This document shows, one piece after another, positions 1 through 9,623 of a stretch of DNA of 48,263 nt. The translations under genes were made by a program, and so were the position numbers. The stretch covers positions 1 to 48,263 of the forward strand of contig JALLBK010000129.1 of the NCBI GenBank assembly GCA_036940085.1, written 5' to 3'. This stretch comes from Discostella pseudostelligera. Lineage: Eukaryota; Bacillariophyta; Thalassiosirophyceae; Thalassiosirales; Thalassiosiraceae. Each line of letters opens with the position of its first letter. The stretch's first letter is position 1. Below the pieces are notes generated by a model. That model did no database searches. It was not told the DNA's origin and saw nothing but the letters and a program-made list of their open reading frames with translations.

Positions 1-1
1 C

Positions 2-127
2 ATTTCCTTGGAAGAATTTAGTAGGATTACTGCCGGCAAGTGGGGTCGTGCCGTCGGCATGGTTATTGAGATTGACGAATTGGGAGGAGGGGTCCACTGG
101 TTTGCAATTGGTTTTATCAGAAGCTGA
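2..127 (+). CDS. C-terminal end of an unrecognised protein (partial)
   Basis: An open frame runs in from the left edge and ends at TGA 125-127, giving 41 residues. The tail contains GKWGRAVGMVIEID and ends in FAIGFIRS. It is hydrophobic and glycine-rich and looks like real protein rather than low-complexity sequence. It would converge on HCF101, which ends at 234. I do not recognise the family, and the frame could continue by splicing, so this is a weak call. Confidence 0.35.
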   Translation: MSLEEFSRITAGKWGRAVGMVIEIDELGGGVHWFAIGFIRS

Positions 128-233
128 CGACAGCATGGCAACATATTTGGATCAAGGAGAACTCGATAGTCCGTTTTGACATGGGAGCAGCATGGTAAGT
201 TTACGTGAGCTGGTTATTTTTGAAAACATCTAC

Positions 234-2051
234 TTATCTCTGCTCTCCTGCGCTCTCCTTGGTCCCTCGTTTCTCTACTAGCATAGATCTAATCTGACGA
301 TACGGATACAGAGACCGATGTCCATCCGACCAGTCCACCGACAAGGCATAATTTCCAGTAGGAGACATGGACAACGGTTTGATGGACTCTGATATCGACA
401 GCGGATTCAATATTTGCTTGCCAGTCAGTTCCTCTACACAGGCTGCACAACGACATTCTCTTCTCAATTGTGCCGGTGACAAAGTGGACTTTGGTTGCTC
501 GTCGGTATCATCTAAATAAATTCCACTCTCTGCGATTTCAATGATGTGAGATACTGAATCATACGTCACATTAGGCCTACCGCCGCCCCTACTCTTTCCG
601 AATTTGGTCTTGGCAACTTCTACTACTACACTCTTGGCAAGTTGTCGATAGATTTCAGCCTGAGGACTCTTTGGAAAGTCCAGTATGAAGGGTGTTCCCG
701 AATCTCCGTTTTGTGCAATCTTTCCTAGTAACGGAACGGAAAAGCTGTGTTCTATGCCCCACTGCTCAGAGAGACGCCTTTTATGTCCCGGACCAAAGAT
801 TCGAATTTGTTCATTCTCTGCAGTAGATGTTCGTGCCGCAAGAGTTTCCTTAACAATTTTGACAAGGGTGCTCGCTAGATTTGTGGCTAATTTTGCATCT
901 TGCACCACACCTCCTACCTTCGTTTGGAACGCCTCAACAAACTTTTCCTTCAATGATGATTCATTGATATACATATCCCAATCCTCCTTTTCCTTCTCAA
1001 AGTAGGCCATATTTTCGACTACGGCCACACATGGCACGTTCACAGTATCAAACATTTCCACTCCACGTTCCACATCAACAAAGCTCAATTCCTGAGGGGT
1101 AGTAACAATTACTGCCGCAGTGATGTTGAGTCTCTGACTTAATGTCAATTGAATGTCTCCCGTACCAGGAGGCATGTCCAAGATCAGGTAGTCAAGTGCA
1201 CCCCAATGTGTCAACGATAAGAATTGATCCAACAATTGCGTCACCATCGGTCCTCGCATCACCGCTGAACCCTCATTGACATATCCAAAACTCATAAGAC
1301 TTACCCCCCCTCGTTTTAATGGAGCAATTTGCCTCCCAAAGAATCGTACATTGTCATCCTCGGGTGTGACCATGGTTGGCAAACTTGGTCCGTACACATC
1401 CGCGTCGAAGATTCCCACCTTGGCACCCATGCTCTGTAATGCAAATGCTAAATTAACGGCGGTGGTGGATTTTCCGACACCCCCCTTGCACGACGAGACT
1501 GCAATTACTGCCCCAATTTGGGACATGCCTAGTGGTGTGCCAGGTGCGGCGGCGGCTGCGTCTGTTGTTGTAGCGGTCAATGTAACTTCGGCGCCACGTG
1601 TCCAATCGAAGCCGTTGATGATATCGTTACATTGCTGCACGAAGAGATCTTTAATAGGACATGCTGGTGTGGTCAGTTGAAGATCGAGCGATACCACAGC
1701 CGAATCGTCGACTTTTAGATTTTGAACAAAACCGAGAGAGACAATATCCGAGTTGAGATCCGGATCGATAATTACGGATAACGCAGAAAGTATTTGAGAT
1801 TGCCAATCAGATGGAGGAGTATGATGTTTAATGGTGGAAGATGATGAACTGCTTGCCGTTGTTACTTCAGCTTCCGCTCGCAGTGCTGATAATGATGATT
1901 GTGACACATGATCATGCAAATAATAGGAAGAGGAATATGATGCATGACGTGTGCTTGGTGCTTGTAACTGAATCGACGACGGAACAAATCCCAACGCCAA
2001 CCCCACGAAGGTCGCTGCAAGAATACTCCTAACCAACAATGGAATTCGCAT
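234..2051 (-). CDS. HCF101: HCF101-type Fe-S cluster carrier, plastid-targeted P-loop ATPase
   Basis: This is a 605-residue Mrp/NBP35-family ATPase with the HCF101 architecture: an N-terminal DUF59/MIP18 domain (about residues 80-146, with TTPACPIKD), the ParA/Mrp ATPase (P-loop CKGGVGKST near 188; DMPPGTGDIQLT near 292) and a C-terminal DUF971 domain (about 496-591, ending PTGNYALSVDWSDG). In plants HCF101 delivers 4Fe-4S clusters to photosystem I and other stromal targets. I chose the ATG at 2051 because it starts a signal peptide ending LGFVPS, an ASAFAP-like plastid site; the frame stays open upstream to 2243 but that part has no targeting character. Compared with plant HCF101, about 65 extra residues (roughly 350-417) lie between VVENMAYF and FGPGHKRRLSEQ. 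They are in frame and look coding. It is divergent from the Sec20-like gene. Confidence 0.9.
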   Translation of the reverse strand: MRIPLLVRSILAATFVGLALGFVPSSIQLQAPSTRHASYSSSYYLHDHVSQSSLSALRAEAEVTTASSSSSSTIKHHTPPSDWQSQILSALSVIIDPDLNSDIVSLGFVQNLKVDDSAVVSLDLQLTTPACPIKDLFVQQCNDIINGFDWTRGAEVTLTATTTDAAAAAPGTPLGMSQIGAVIAVSSCKGGVGKSTTAVNLAFALQSMGAKVGIFDADVYGPSLPTMVTPEDDNVRFFGRQIAPLKRGGVSLMSFGYVNEGSAVMRGPMVTQLLDQFLSLTHWGALDYLILDMPPGTGDIQLTLSQRLNITAAVIVTTPQELSFVDVERGVEMFDTVNVPCVAVVENMAYFEKEKEDWDMYINESSLKEKFVEAFQTKVGGVVQDAKLATNLASTLVKIVKETLAARTSTAENEQIRIFGPGHKRRLSEQWGIEHSFSVPLLGKIAQNGDSGTPFILDFPKSPQAEIYRQLAKSVVVEVAKTKFGKSRGGGRPNVTYDSVSHIIEIAESGIYLDDTDEQPKSTLSPAQLRRECRCAACVEELTGKQILNPLSISESIKPLSMSPTGNYALSVDWSDGHRSLYPYRQIRSMLVEKRGTKESAGEQR

Positions 2052-2390
2052 ATTGTTTTTGAATGATGCTTTGGTAATGAAAGTGGTCACCATTAACCAT
2101 CGAGTTGATTCAATAACAACCATCCTATCAATCGATGGACATGGTTCGACCTCGTTCGAACGCGTCGTCCTCGAATGAACGGGTTGTTGTGTGGTTGAGG
2201 CGGCTTGTTCGCGATCTCGCAATATCGCCACCCTTCCGGACAACTAACTCCAGGTATCTTGCTGACGTCACTTCAACTTGGATCTTTTGGATCTTTGCTT
2301 GCCGGGGTGCCGGACAGAAGAGATCCACAGACTCGACTCGAAATCCCATACCCAAAGCCAAAGGACGGTGACAAAGATGACGATGTGACC

Positions 2391-2822
2391 ATGGCGTCCA
2401 ATTCCGTACCACGTCGACGAGGAATTACCAGCGCCCCGGCATCATCATCGATGCAGCAGCGCAATAAACATCGACACCCAACCTCCTCCTCCTCCAGCAA
2501 TGCCACCTCTGCCACATCCGCCACACTTCAAGCTCAATCCATCACCACCTCCCTCCTCCGCACGAAGAACATGATGGCACAAGAACTCGACCGCGTATCC
2601 AATCTCAACACGACAATACGCGATGATGGGGCACTGCTACATGATGCCAAGGAGGAACATTTGGGTATGGGAGGGACGATGAAGGGTGCACGAGGTGTCA
2701 TGAAGAAATTAGCAAGGCAGGATGTTCGGGATGCAATTATTCTACGATGTGCAATTATATTTTATTGGTTTGTGGTGGCCTACGTTTTGTGGAGTCGAAT
2801 TAAGGTGCCCCTTTTGCCTTGA
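2391..2822 (+). CDS. Sec20/BNIP1-like SNARE protein
   Basis: From the ATG at 2391 (context gaccATGG) this encodes 143 residues. The C-terminal half matches the Sec20 family: TTSLLRTKNMMAQELDRVS, then a short coiled region, then KKLARQDVRDAIILR leading into one transmembrane helix (FYWFVVAYVLW) and a short basic tail. Sec20 is a tail-anchored Q-SNARE for Golgi-to-ER retrieval. Family members are usually 200-230 residues, so about 80 N-terminal residues may be missing here. A plausible upstream exon starts at ATG 2135 and ends at 2253, with acceptor near 2318; it would keep frame and add about 60 residues. It ends 24 bp from the convergent gene at 2847. The family call is good; the 5' end is uncertain. 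Confidence 0.6.
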   Translation: MASNSVPRRRGITSAPASSSMQQRNKHRHPTSSSSSNATSATSATLQAQSITTSLLRTKNMMAQELDRVSNLNTTIRDDGALLHDAKEEHLGMGGTMKGARGVMKKLARQDVRDAIILRCAIIFYWFVVAYVLWSRIKVPLLP

Positions 2823-2846
2823 AAGCAAAGAAGTTGTTCCTCCCTT

Positions 2847-3161
2847 TTACAACTCGTCGCCAAAGGTGGTGCTCTTGCGCTTGTAATCCTCTCCACTATC
2901 CTTGTATGGCTCAGCTTTCGTGAAACTGAGGTGTGTCGTCGACAACATTGCTTGGACGGGAGGGAGCGTAGCCAATTTCTCTTTCAACTTGGCTATTTTC
3001 TCCGAATAGGATTTGGCCGAATCTGGTGCAAAGACATCTCCCCAATTGCTTGACCATTCCTTTGCGGCATTGGTTTCACCCTTGACACGTTGCTCCCAAT
3101 TGAAGGCGTCGGCGACAAAGTTGTGTTCCTTTTTATCGCTGTGCTGTCGATCTGATGTCAT
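2847..3161 (-). CDS. C20orf85/LLC1 (CIMIP1)-like candidate axonemal protein
   Basis: This is a 104-residue hydrophilic protein without signal peptide or membrane segment. Its segment WEQRVKGETNAAKEWSSNWG aligns without gaps to the remembered core pattern of vertebrate C20orf85 (W..R.K.E......W..NWG). That family (LLC1; CIMIP1, ciliary microtubule inner protein 1) sits inside ciliary doublet microtubules. A lysine-rich helix (SEKIAKLKEKL) and a C-terminal KRKSTTFGDEL follow. The ATG at 3161 is chosen because the frame upstream of it lacks similarity, although it is open to 3311. It shares a 194-bp intergenic region with the divergent mastigoneme-type gene at 3356, which supports a flagellar role. 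The assignment rests on one motif and memory of the family. Confidence 0.5.
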   Translation of the reverse strand: MTSDRQHSDKKEHNFVADAFNWEQRVKGETNAAKEWSSNWGDVFAPDSAKSYSEKIAKLKEKLATLPPVQAMLSTTHLSFTKAEPYKDSGEDYKRKSTTFGDEL

Positions 3162-3355
3162 TTCGGTTGCAAGAAGAATTGCCAAGTGAGAATGCGGTTT
3201 GAGAATGTAATTGAGCAAGGAATGCTTGGCAACGACGTGAATGTTTGGGCATTGGGCGAAGCCAATTTTCATCGCGGAAAATCTAAAAAATTGGTCGACC
3301 AAGGTTTTCACAACGACGGTTATTCAAACCGACGATTCGGCTCATCATTACGTCC
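3162..3355. promoter_or_regulatory. Divergent promoter between two candidate flagellar genes
   Basis: These 194 bases separate the start of the C20orf85-like gene (-) from the start of the Sig1-like gene (+) and must hold both promoters. No clear TATA box or known site stands out. Co-regulation during spermatogenesis is an inference from the two predicted products. Confidence 0.4.
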
Positions 3356-5457
3356 ATGAGAGCCATTTCATTCATACCAACAGTGACAATCTTGTCCTCA
3401 TTGACACTCCCCTGCTTGGGATGTCCAAATAAATGTTCCCGAAATGGCACTTGCACCCCACTTGGAATCTGTTCCTGCAATAGTGGATTTACCGGTGGGG
3501 ATTGTTCCATCCGAACGTGCCCAAGTGGCCTTGCATTCAGCGATGTAGCAGAGGCGTCGGACATGGCACACGGGAGCATACCGTGCAGTGGGAAAGGAAC
3601 ATGCGTCAATGGCAATTGTGTGTGCAGGGCTGGATTCACTGGTACCGCCTGTGAACGAAGTAAGCTAGGCAAATTCCCTCGAACATGCTTTCAATAGGAC
3701 ACAACTCACCCCACTTTGTTGTTACTTTCAATGTGAAGCTAAATGTTGGAGGAATTGCAACAATAATGGGCGATGCGCATCGATGCGACATTTCGCAGAA
3801 ACAACACGCAATCACGAATCTCAGCAATTTACCTACAACCAATGGGATGCCGACAAGATCTACGGCTGCATATGTGATTCGGGATATCAAGGTTAGTACA
3901 CCAAAGTGGTAGACTATTTCAACCACTCACAGCAGTCTCTAACCCAATTTGCCAGGCTTCGACTGTTCTCTACGTGTATGCCCTAGTGGTGATGATCCAT
4001 TGACGACAACTGAGACAGCACAAGAAATTCAGCTACTAAGATGTACTGCAAATAGCTTCTCTGGTGGTAAAGTGGTATTGTATTATGATGGCAACTCTTC
4101 CGCAAATATTCCTGTTGATGCTTCACCTGTAGTACTTCAGAGGGCGTTGGAGGAGATACCTGACATTGAAACAGTGCGTGTGACTTACTCGGAAGGAAGC
4201 GTGCTCTGTCGTAATGATGGAACGGACAATATCGTGAGCATTACCTTCGTATCCAACTTTGGACCAATGTGAGTGAATTTATCTGCTTTTGATGCAAAAA
4301 AAGGATAGTTAACTGAAACGCAACCTTACTCTATTCCACCCCTAGGCCGCCCCTAGTAGCAGAGAGCATTGACATGGAACTGTCTTCGGTTGTTGAGATT
4401 GCTGCTGACGATTCGTATGGCATGCTGACGGATCATAATGGGGTTAATTTCTTTCACACCAAGGGGAACAAGGAAAATGATGAATGCTCCAATCGCGGAA
4501 TTTGTGATCAAGGCACAGGAACAGTAAGACATGACGATTGAGTACATATGAATTCGCTATTTGTTGCGAGATCCACCTTCTAACATCGCATTTGTCCGCA
4601 GTGCAAATGCTTTAATACCAATGGTGACACATATGCTGGCAGTGATGGATATGGTGGCAGTGGCAACCGCGGTGATTGTGGGCACGCGGTAACGGCGCCC
4701 ATTTCCACTTGTCCCGGAAATCCTCCTTGCTCCAATCGCGGCGTTTGCGATCCCATTACGCTCCGCTGTACGTGTGAGGAGAGCTTTACTGGAGGTGATT
4801 GCAGTCTCAGAACTTGCAAGAAGGTGAGCAACCAACCTTTGCAAACTACTTTATTTTGCTTACTGCTTCTGCCAACACGATCTCAACATACTTTATTACT
4901 TGACAATTCAGGGCCTGGCATGGTTTGGTTACCCCAGTGCAAATAATGTTGCACACGACATCGAAATGGAATGCTCCAATATGGGTGTGTGCCACCGCGT
5001 TGTCGGAGAATGTGCTTGCAATTACGGTTTCTTTGGTGCTGCGTGCGAATACATGGGTTGTGGCAGCGAAGGATCGGCCACATCTTGCAGCGGGCATGGT
5101 TCGTGTTTGAGTATGAGAGAGCTGGGTTTGCTTCACGAGGATGCCAGTGGCTCACTGTTACCCGTCACCTACGGAAGCATAGCAAATGGAGCAGCGACAT
5201 GGGATGCTGACAGAATCTTTGGATGCAGTTGCGATGATAACTTTGAGGGGTTCGATTGTTCTCGTAGAACATGTCCTGTTGGAGTTGATCCCGATTCGGG
5301 TGACACCACATTGCACACTTGTTCCAACCATGGACTATGCGACCACAATGTAGGTAGATGCAAGTGCTTTGCAGGCTGGGGTAGCAGCGATGGCGGTGGA
5401 ATTTTGGGTCCAAATAATGATTGCGGCGCCCGATCAAAGTTGAGAGGCATTCCATAG
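3356..5457 (+). CDS. Sig1/Ocm1-like mastigoneme protein with EGF-type repeats (6 exons)
   Basis: The exons are 3356-3659, 3739-3891, 3956-4268, 4346-4523, 4602-4823 and 4912-5457. Joined at GT-AG sites they give one 571-residue frame. The signal peptide (MRAISFIPTVTIL...PCLG) is followed by cysteine-rich EGF-like units such as CPNKCSRNGTC, CSGKGTCVNGNCVC and CSNRGVCDP. Between them lie the stramenopile unit RTCPSG..., the segment WDADKIYGCICDSGYQG (repeated near the end as WDADRIFGCSC), and a non-EGF domain of about 100 residues (EIQLLRC...FVSNFGP). This matches Sig1 of Thalassiosira weissflogii and Ocm1 of Ochromonas, secreted proteins of the tubular hairs on the forward flagellum. There is no C-terminal membrane anchor. 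The exact mastigoneme subfamily is inferred; the secreted EGF-repeat character is directly visible. The join at 3738/3739 gives CERTKCWRNCNNNGRC, which is the expected repeat. Confidence 0.85.
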
Positions 5458-5516
5458 AATCATCAATCGATGTTAGATAATGTTCCTTTTTACTAACGAA
5501 TCATGCCAGTACAAAA

Positions 5517-6560
5517 TTAAAGTGCCGATAAAAATGATGGTTTCATGAGAGCCGACATTTCCTCCCTCCTAATAACTCTGTCAATTAGCCCATATTCCAC
5601 TGCCTCATCTGGCTGCAAATACTTGACACGTTGACAATCATCAATCACCACACTCAACGGCTTCCCGGTTGCCTGCGCAATAAGCTCACACGACGTCTTT
5701 CTATTGTGTGCCACCTCACGTGCCCGAATCGCAATATCCGACGCCTGTCCCTGTGCCTGAGATCGGGGCTGATTCAAGCGAATTGTGGCATTAGGCAAGG
5801 CTGACCTTCCCCCCTTTTCACCCTGCGATAGAATCATAGCCGCGGCACCAAAGGCCTGTCCAATGGCCACGGTATTCACGGGTGGACGAATGTACTTCAT
5901 CACATCGGCAATAGCAAATGCCTCAGTTTCAAATCCCACCGCTTGTCCATTGGCGGTGGTGGTGCCGCTGGAATTAATGTACATGGTCACCGGCCGGCTC
6001 TGATCTTCATAGTTGAGGTAGAGTAACTCTGCAATGACCAATTCCGTCACGGCTGGTACTAGGGGCATACCAATGTATACGATTCGATTGTGGAGTAGAA
6101 GTGAGGGGAGATCCGGAGGTGGGCCGATGTTTCCACCTATATTTTAATAATTGTTGAGAGAAGAATACACAACATGATGTGAGCGCGGCATAATTACACA
6201 GTACAGTCAATAGTCACATGATATGCAGGCCAATTAGGCAACATATCTCCACGAAGATTTGTCAAAATATCAAGATCCAAAATGTTCGGTTGAGCCCATT
6301 GACAAGTAATCTCTCATCATCACCACCACTACAACTACTCTTAAGAGTGCAAAGGAAATCGGCAACAAAAATGAGTAGGCAACAGACTCACCACCCTCGA
6401 CGTAGTAATCAGGCGACGCCGCCCCTCCCGCCCCAGTCATTCTCATCTCCTTGAGATCATTGAGAACTTTGGACCTTGCCGAGGGAGAGAATGCCTTGGC
6501 GGCATGATTTTGGGAGGCAAGCAGTACCGCTCCTAGGACTAGGGTGGAAAAGGCCTTCAT
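5517..6560 (-). CDS. Plastid ClpR: inactive ClpP-family protease subunit (2 exons)
   Basis: The exons on the minus strand are 6560-6392 and 6136-5517, with a 255-bp intron. The product has 262 residues. It starts with a signal peptide ending AAKAFSPSARS (ASAFAP-like), so plastid import is expected. The ClpP fold is clear: HNRIVYIGMPLVP, MYINSSG, then GQAFGAAAMIL and YLQPDEAVEYGLIDRVI. All three catalytic positions are changed: the Ser of GQAAS is Gly (about residue 153), the His of IHQP is Asn (RLNQP, about 178), and the Asp before the RFL motif is Val (QRVKYL). That makes it a ClpR-type structural subunit of the plastid Clp core rather than an active ClpP. It is divergent from CCT1. Confidence 0.9.
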
Positions 6561-6900
6561 GGTTGGGCGGTTCGATCGGCGTCCAGCGGCGGAAGTGTGG
6601 CGATGAGTGCAGCAAGCTCAGCAAGAGTTCTGTTACACGTGCCACGTGTGACGTCAACGTGAGGCGGGAAGAGGAGGCACGTCTGTCCGTTGTGGGACAA
6701 TTGGTAGCGATGATGCAATGAGTTCCTCTGAAGAGCATGTATCGCCAACCTGTTGTCCCACCCAGCCACCGCACAATCCGCCGCAGAAAATCTGGCGCCA
6801 ATGATTTCGATCCAAACTCCGCCGTCGTCGTCGTCCACCGCCGCCACTACCCAAGCTCGTACTCAAGTTCCGAATTTCCAAAATCAAAGTCAATTGAACA
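6561..6900. promoter_or_regulatory. Divergent promoter region, clpR-type gene / CCT1
   Basis: The 340 bases hold both promoters. Near 6635-6690 are overlapping CACGTG boxes (acacgtgccacgtgtgacgt), a GAGGCGGGAAG element at 6661 and CGTCTGTCCGT at 6680. All three motif types recur in other upstream regions of this window. I see no gene here. Confidence 0.45.
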
Positions 6901-8816
6901 ATGTCGGCTCCGAATCCGGCAAGCACAGGCCTGGTAAGATATTAATGGGGTGTTCATTTTGGATCGCTGTTCCCTTGGTGTCTTGCGCTGGACAACAATT
7001 CTCATTCTCACATCGCCGCCGTCATTTTTCTTGCCATCGCTTCGGTATACGACCTCTCTCTTGCGTCGTCGTCGTGCCGCAGTTCATCAATGGACAAAGA
7101 GAAACCGGTCAAGATGTCCGCGTGGGCAACGTGACCGCCGCACTCGCCGTGGCCAATATTGTCAAAACATCTCTCGGCCCCGTCGGCCTTGACAAAATGC
7201 TCGTGGACGACATAGGCGACGTACTCATCACCAACGATGGCGCCACTATTTTGAAATCATTGGAGGTCGAGCATCCCGCGGCACGTGTCCTCGTTGATCT
7301 TGCCAACCTACAAGATCAAGAGGTGGGAGATGGAACCACATCTGTTGTCATCATCGCTGCCGAACTTCTGCGTCGGGGGAATGATCTTGTTAAGAATGGC
7401 ATTCATCCCACCACGATTATATCTGGATATCGCTCAGCATTGAAGGCGGCAGTATCCTACATTAAAAAAGAAATGGTGGTCAACGTATCGGAATTGGGAG
7501 ATAAACATCTCATCAATGCTGCCAAAACGTCCATGTCGTCGAAAATCATTGGCAAGGAATCGGATTACTTCTCCAAGTTGGCAGTGGATGCAGTGAAAAG
7601 TGTCAAGATGAATGCTACTGCTGCAGATGTCGCTGGCTACGATGCCATGGGTAGTGGCGGTGGTGGTGGAGATGCCGAAGCTCCTCCCGCAGAAACAACT
7701 TCGCCAGACGGAGGCATCGCAGCTGTGTCCAAGAAACAGAGGTACAAGTATCCTCTCTCGGCCATACACATTTTGAAAGCTCATGGCAAATCATCAATGG
7801 AATCCCATCTCATCGATGGTGGATTTGCCATCAATGCCATGAGAGCAGCGCAAGGAATGCCTACATTCGTTGAATCGACTTTGGAACAACCGGTAGTTAA
7901 AATTGCCATGTTGGATATGAACTTGCAACGTCATCGAATGGGCATGGGCGTCCAAGTCATTGTGAAGGATCCTGCCGAAATTGAGAATATCAAAAAGCGT
8001 GAGATGGACATTACGAAAGAACGCATTCGTAAGATTATTGATGCTGGTGCACGGGTAGTGTTGACTACCAAGGGCGTGGATGATTTGTGCATGAAGTACT
8101 TTGTGGAGGCGGGAATTATTTGCGCCCGCCGGTGTAATCGAGAAGATCTGAAACGTCTGGCTAAGGCCACTGGGGGGAGGGTGGTTACCACCATGGCAGA
8201 TATGGAGGGAAATGAGACGTTTGATGCCGACAGTCTCGGGGGATGTGATTCCGTCCGTGAAGTGCGAATTGGTGATGGAGAAATGTTGTATGTCTACGGA
8301 TGCAAGGGACATGGTGCATCGACCATTGTCCTTCGTGGTGCGAACGAGTACATGCTCGATGAGATGGATCGCGCGCTGCATGATTCACTTTGCGTCGTGA
8401 AGAGGATGCTCGAAAGCAACACATTGGTGCCTGGTGGCGGAGCTGCCGAAGCGGCGCTGTCGGTCTATCTTGATGATTATGCCCACACTATCCAGTCACG
8501 TGAGCAGATGGTGATTCAGGAGTACGCCGATGCTCTCCTTGTTATTCCCAAAACATTGGCAGTGAATGCTGCCAAGGATGCATCGGAATTGGTTGCAAAG
8601 CTGAGGTCGGTTCATGCCAAAGGTCAGCACAGCGAGGATGGATCCGATGACGGTTTGAAGTACATGGGACTTGATTTGGTGGAAGGAACAATAAGGGATA
8701 ATCTTGCTGCTGGGGTAGTCGAGCCTGCGATATCAAAAATCAAGAGTTTACGGTTTGCAACTGAAGCTGCGATTACTATTTTGAGGATTGATGATAGGAT
8801 CACTCTAAATAAATGA
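6901..8816 (+). CDS. CCT1: CCT1/TCP-1 alpha, cytosolic chaperonin subunit (2 exons)
   Basis: Exon 1 is 6901-6933 ([11 protein letters not shown]) and exon 2 is 7083-8816; the product has 588 residues. It is the alpha subunit of the TRiC/CCT chaperonin that folds actin and tubulin in the cytosol. Diagnostic segments are [57 protein letters not shown] (ATP site) and [17 protein letters not shown]. It is longer than usual (about 550) because of a glycine-rich insertion near residues 190-230 ([16 protein letters not shown]) just before the [14 protein letters not shown] strand. The short first exon and 149-bp intron were chosen because exon 2 alone has no start in the right place. Confidence 0.95.
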
Positions 8817-9623
8817 TGTCAAACATTGAAGTGACGACATCTGCGGCAGGTGCAATTGTGGATGCTTTTTAGATAGGCTTGGCATGCTTTCATCTACCCA
8901 TGAAGGGAGCATAGTAGCCCTCTCATTGCATAAAATCAATCAATTACTTCACCATAATATTCAGAGTATCGTATGCAAACGGTTCACCTCCAGGTCTCGC
9001 TCTGTCTTGGCGGTGCAGGGAGTGTAACCATTAACCAATACTTACATTCGTCAATTTCAGTTTCGCAGTAGATAGTCTGGGAAATGGAAAATGGAGGCAT
9101 TGGTAGGGTTGCAAATCCAAATACGGGAAAAGTACCGACTGTACTACCACTTCCCGCCAAATTACTCGCTCAATCGCTCGCGCTTTCGCTCTGATGGCGT
9201 GCGAATGCATCGCCAATCTTGATAAGTACTTGCGACTGGTAATGTTTTTGTAGACACCCATCTCACCCAACCACGATGATGGAGTAATCGTTAAACCTTG
9301 CGTTACTTGTGGGGTGCGAAGCTCGGTGCGAAGCCCCTTACCGTAATTATCGTACCGGTTCATTTGGAAGCATACGCATCTTATTCTTCTGACACGCATC
9401 TTTGTTCTGCAGTCTGTGTGTTTAGGAACCTTCGCATTGTCCACCACGAGTTCACAGAGAGTGAATTTGGGTCCAACGGACGATAAGACCTCAAGTTGCC
9501 TCGACGAGCTCGCTCACATCTCATCTCAAAAGCAGGATGGTGTGCTTTTCAAGACAAATCCGACAGACACATCCCTTTGATCTCCTTTGATACTCCCCAG
9601 ACACCAGTCATAACTTCAGAATA
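8817..9623. other. Intergenic, 3' end of CCT1 and promoter of the HSF gene
   Basis: I see no convincing gene in these 807 bases. One minus-strand frame (9031-9447) lacks any recognisable domain and sits in promoter-like sequence. At 9151-9160 lies TTCCCGCCAA, the reverse complement of the TTGGCGGGAA element seen at many promoters here. A short direct repeat (gcgaagctcggtgcgaagccc) is at about 9316-9336. Confidence 0.4.

Noticed and set aside
3661..3738. Alternative acceptor at about 3698 for intron 1 of the Sig1-like gene
   Set aside because: It would break the EGF repeat frame; the acceptor at 3738 gives the expected CERTKC repeat.
9031..9447. 138-residue minus-strand frame upstream of the HSF gene
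   Set aside because: No domain, signal peptide or compositional support, and it overlaps promoter-type elements.
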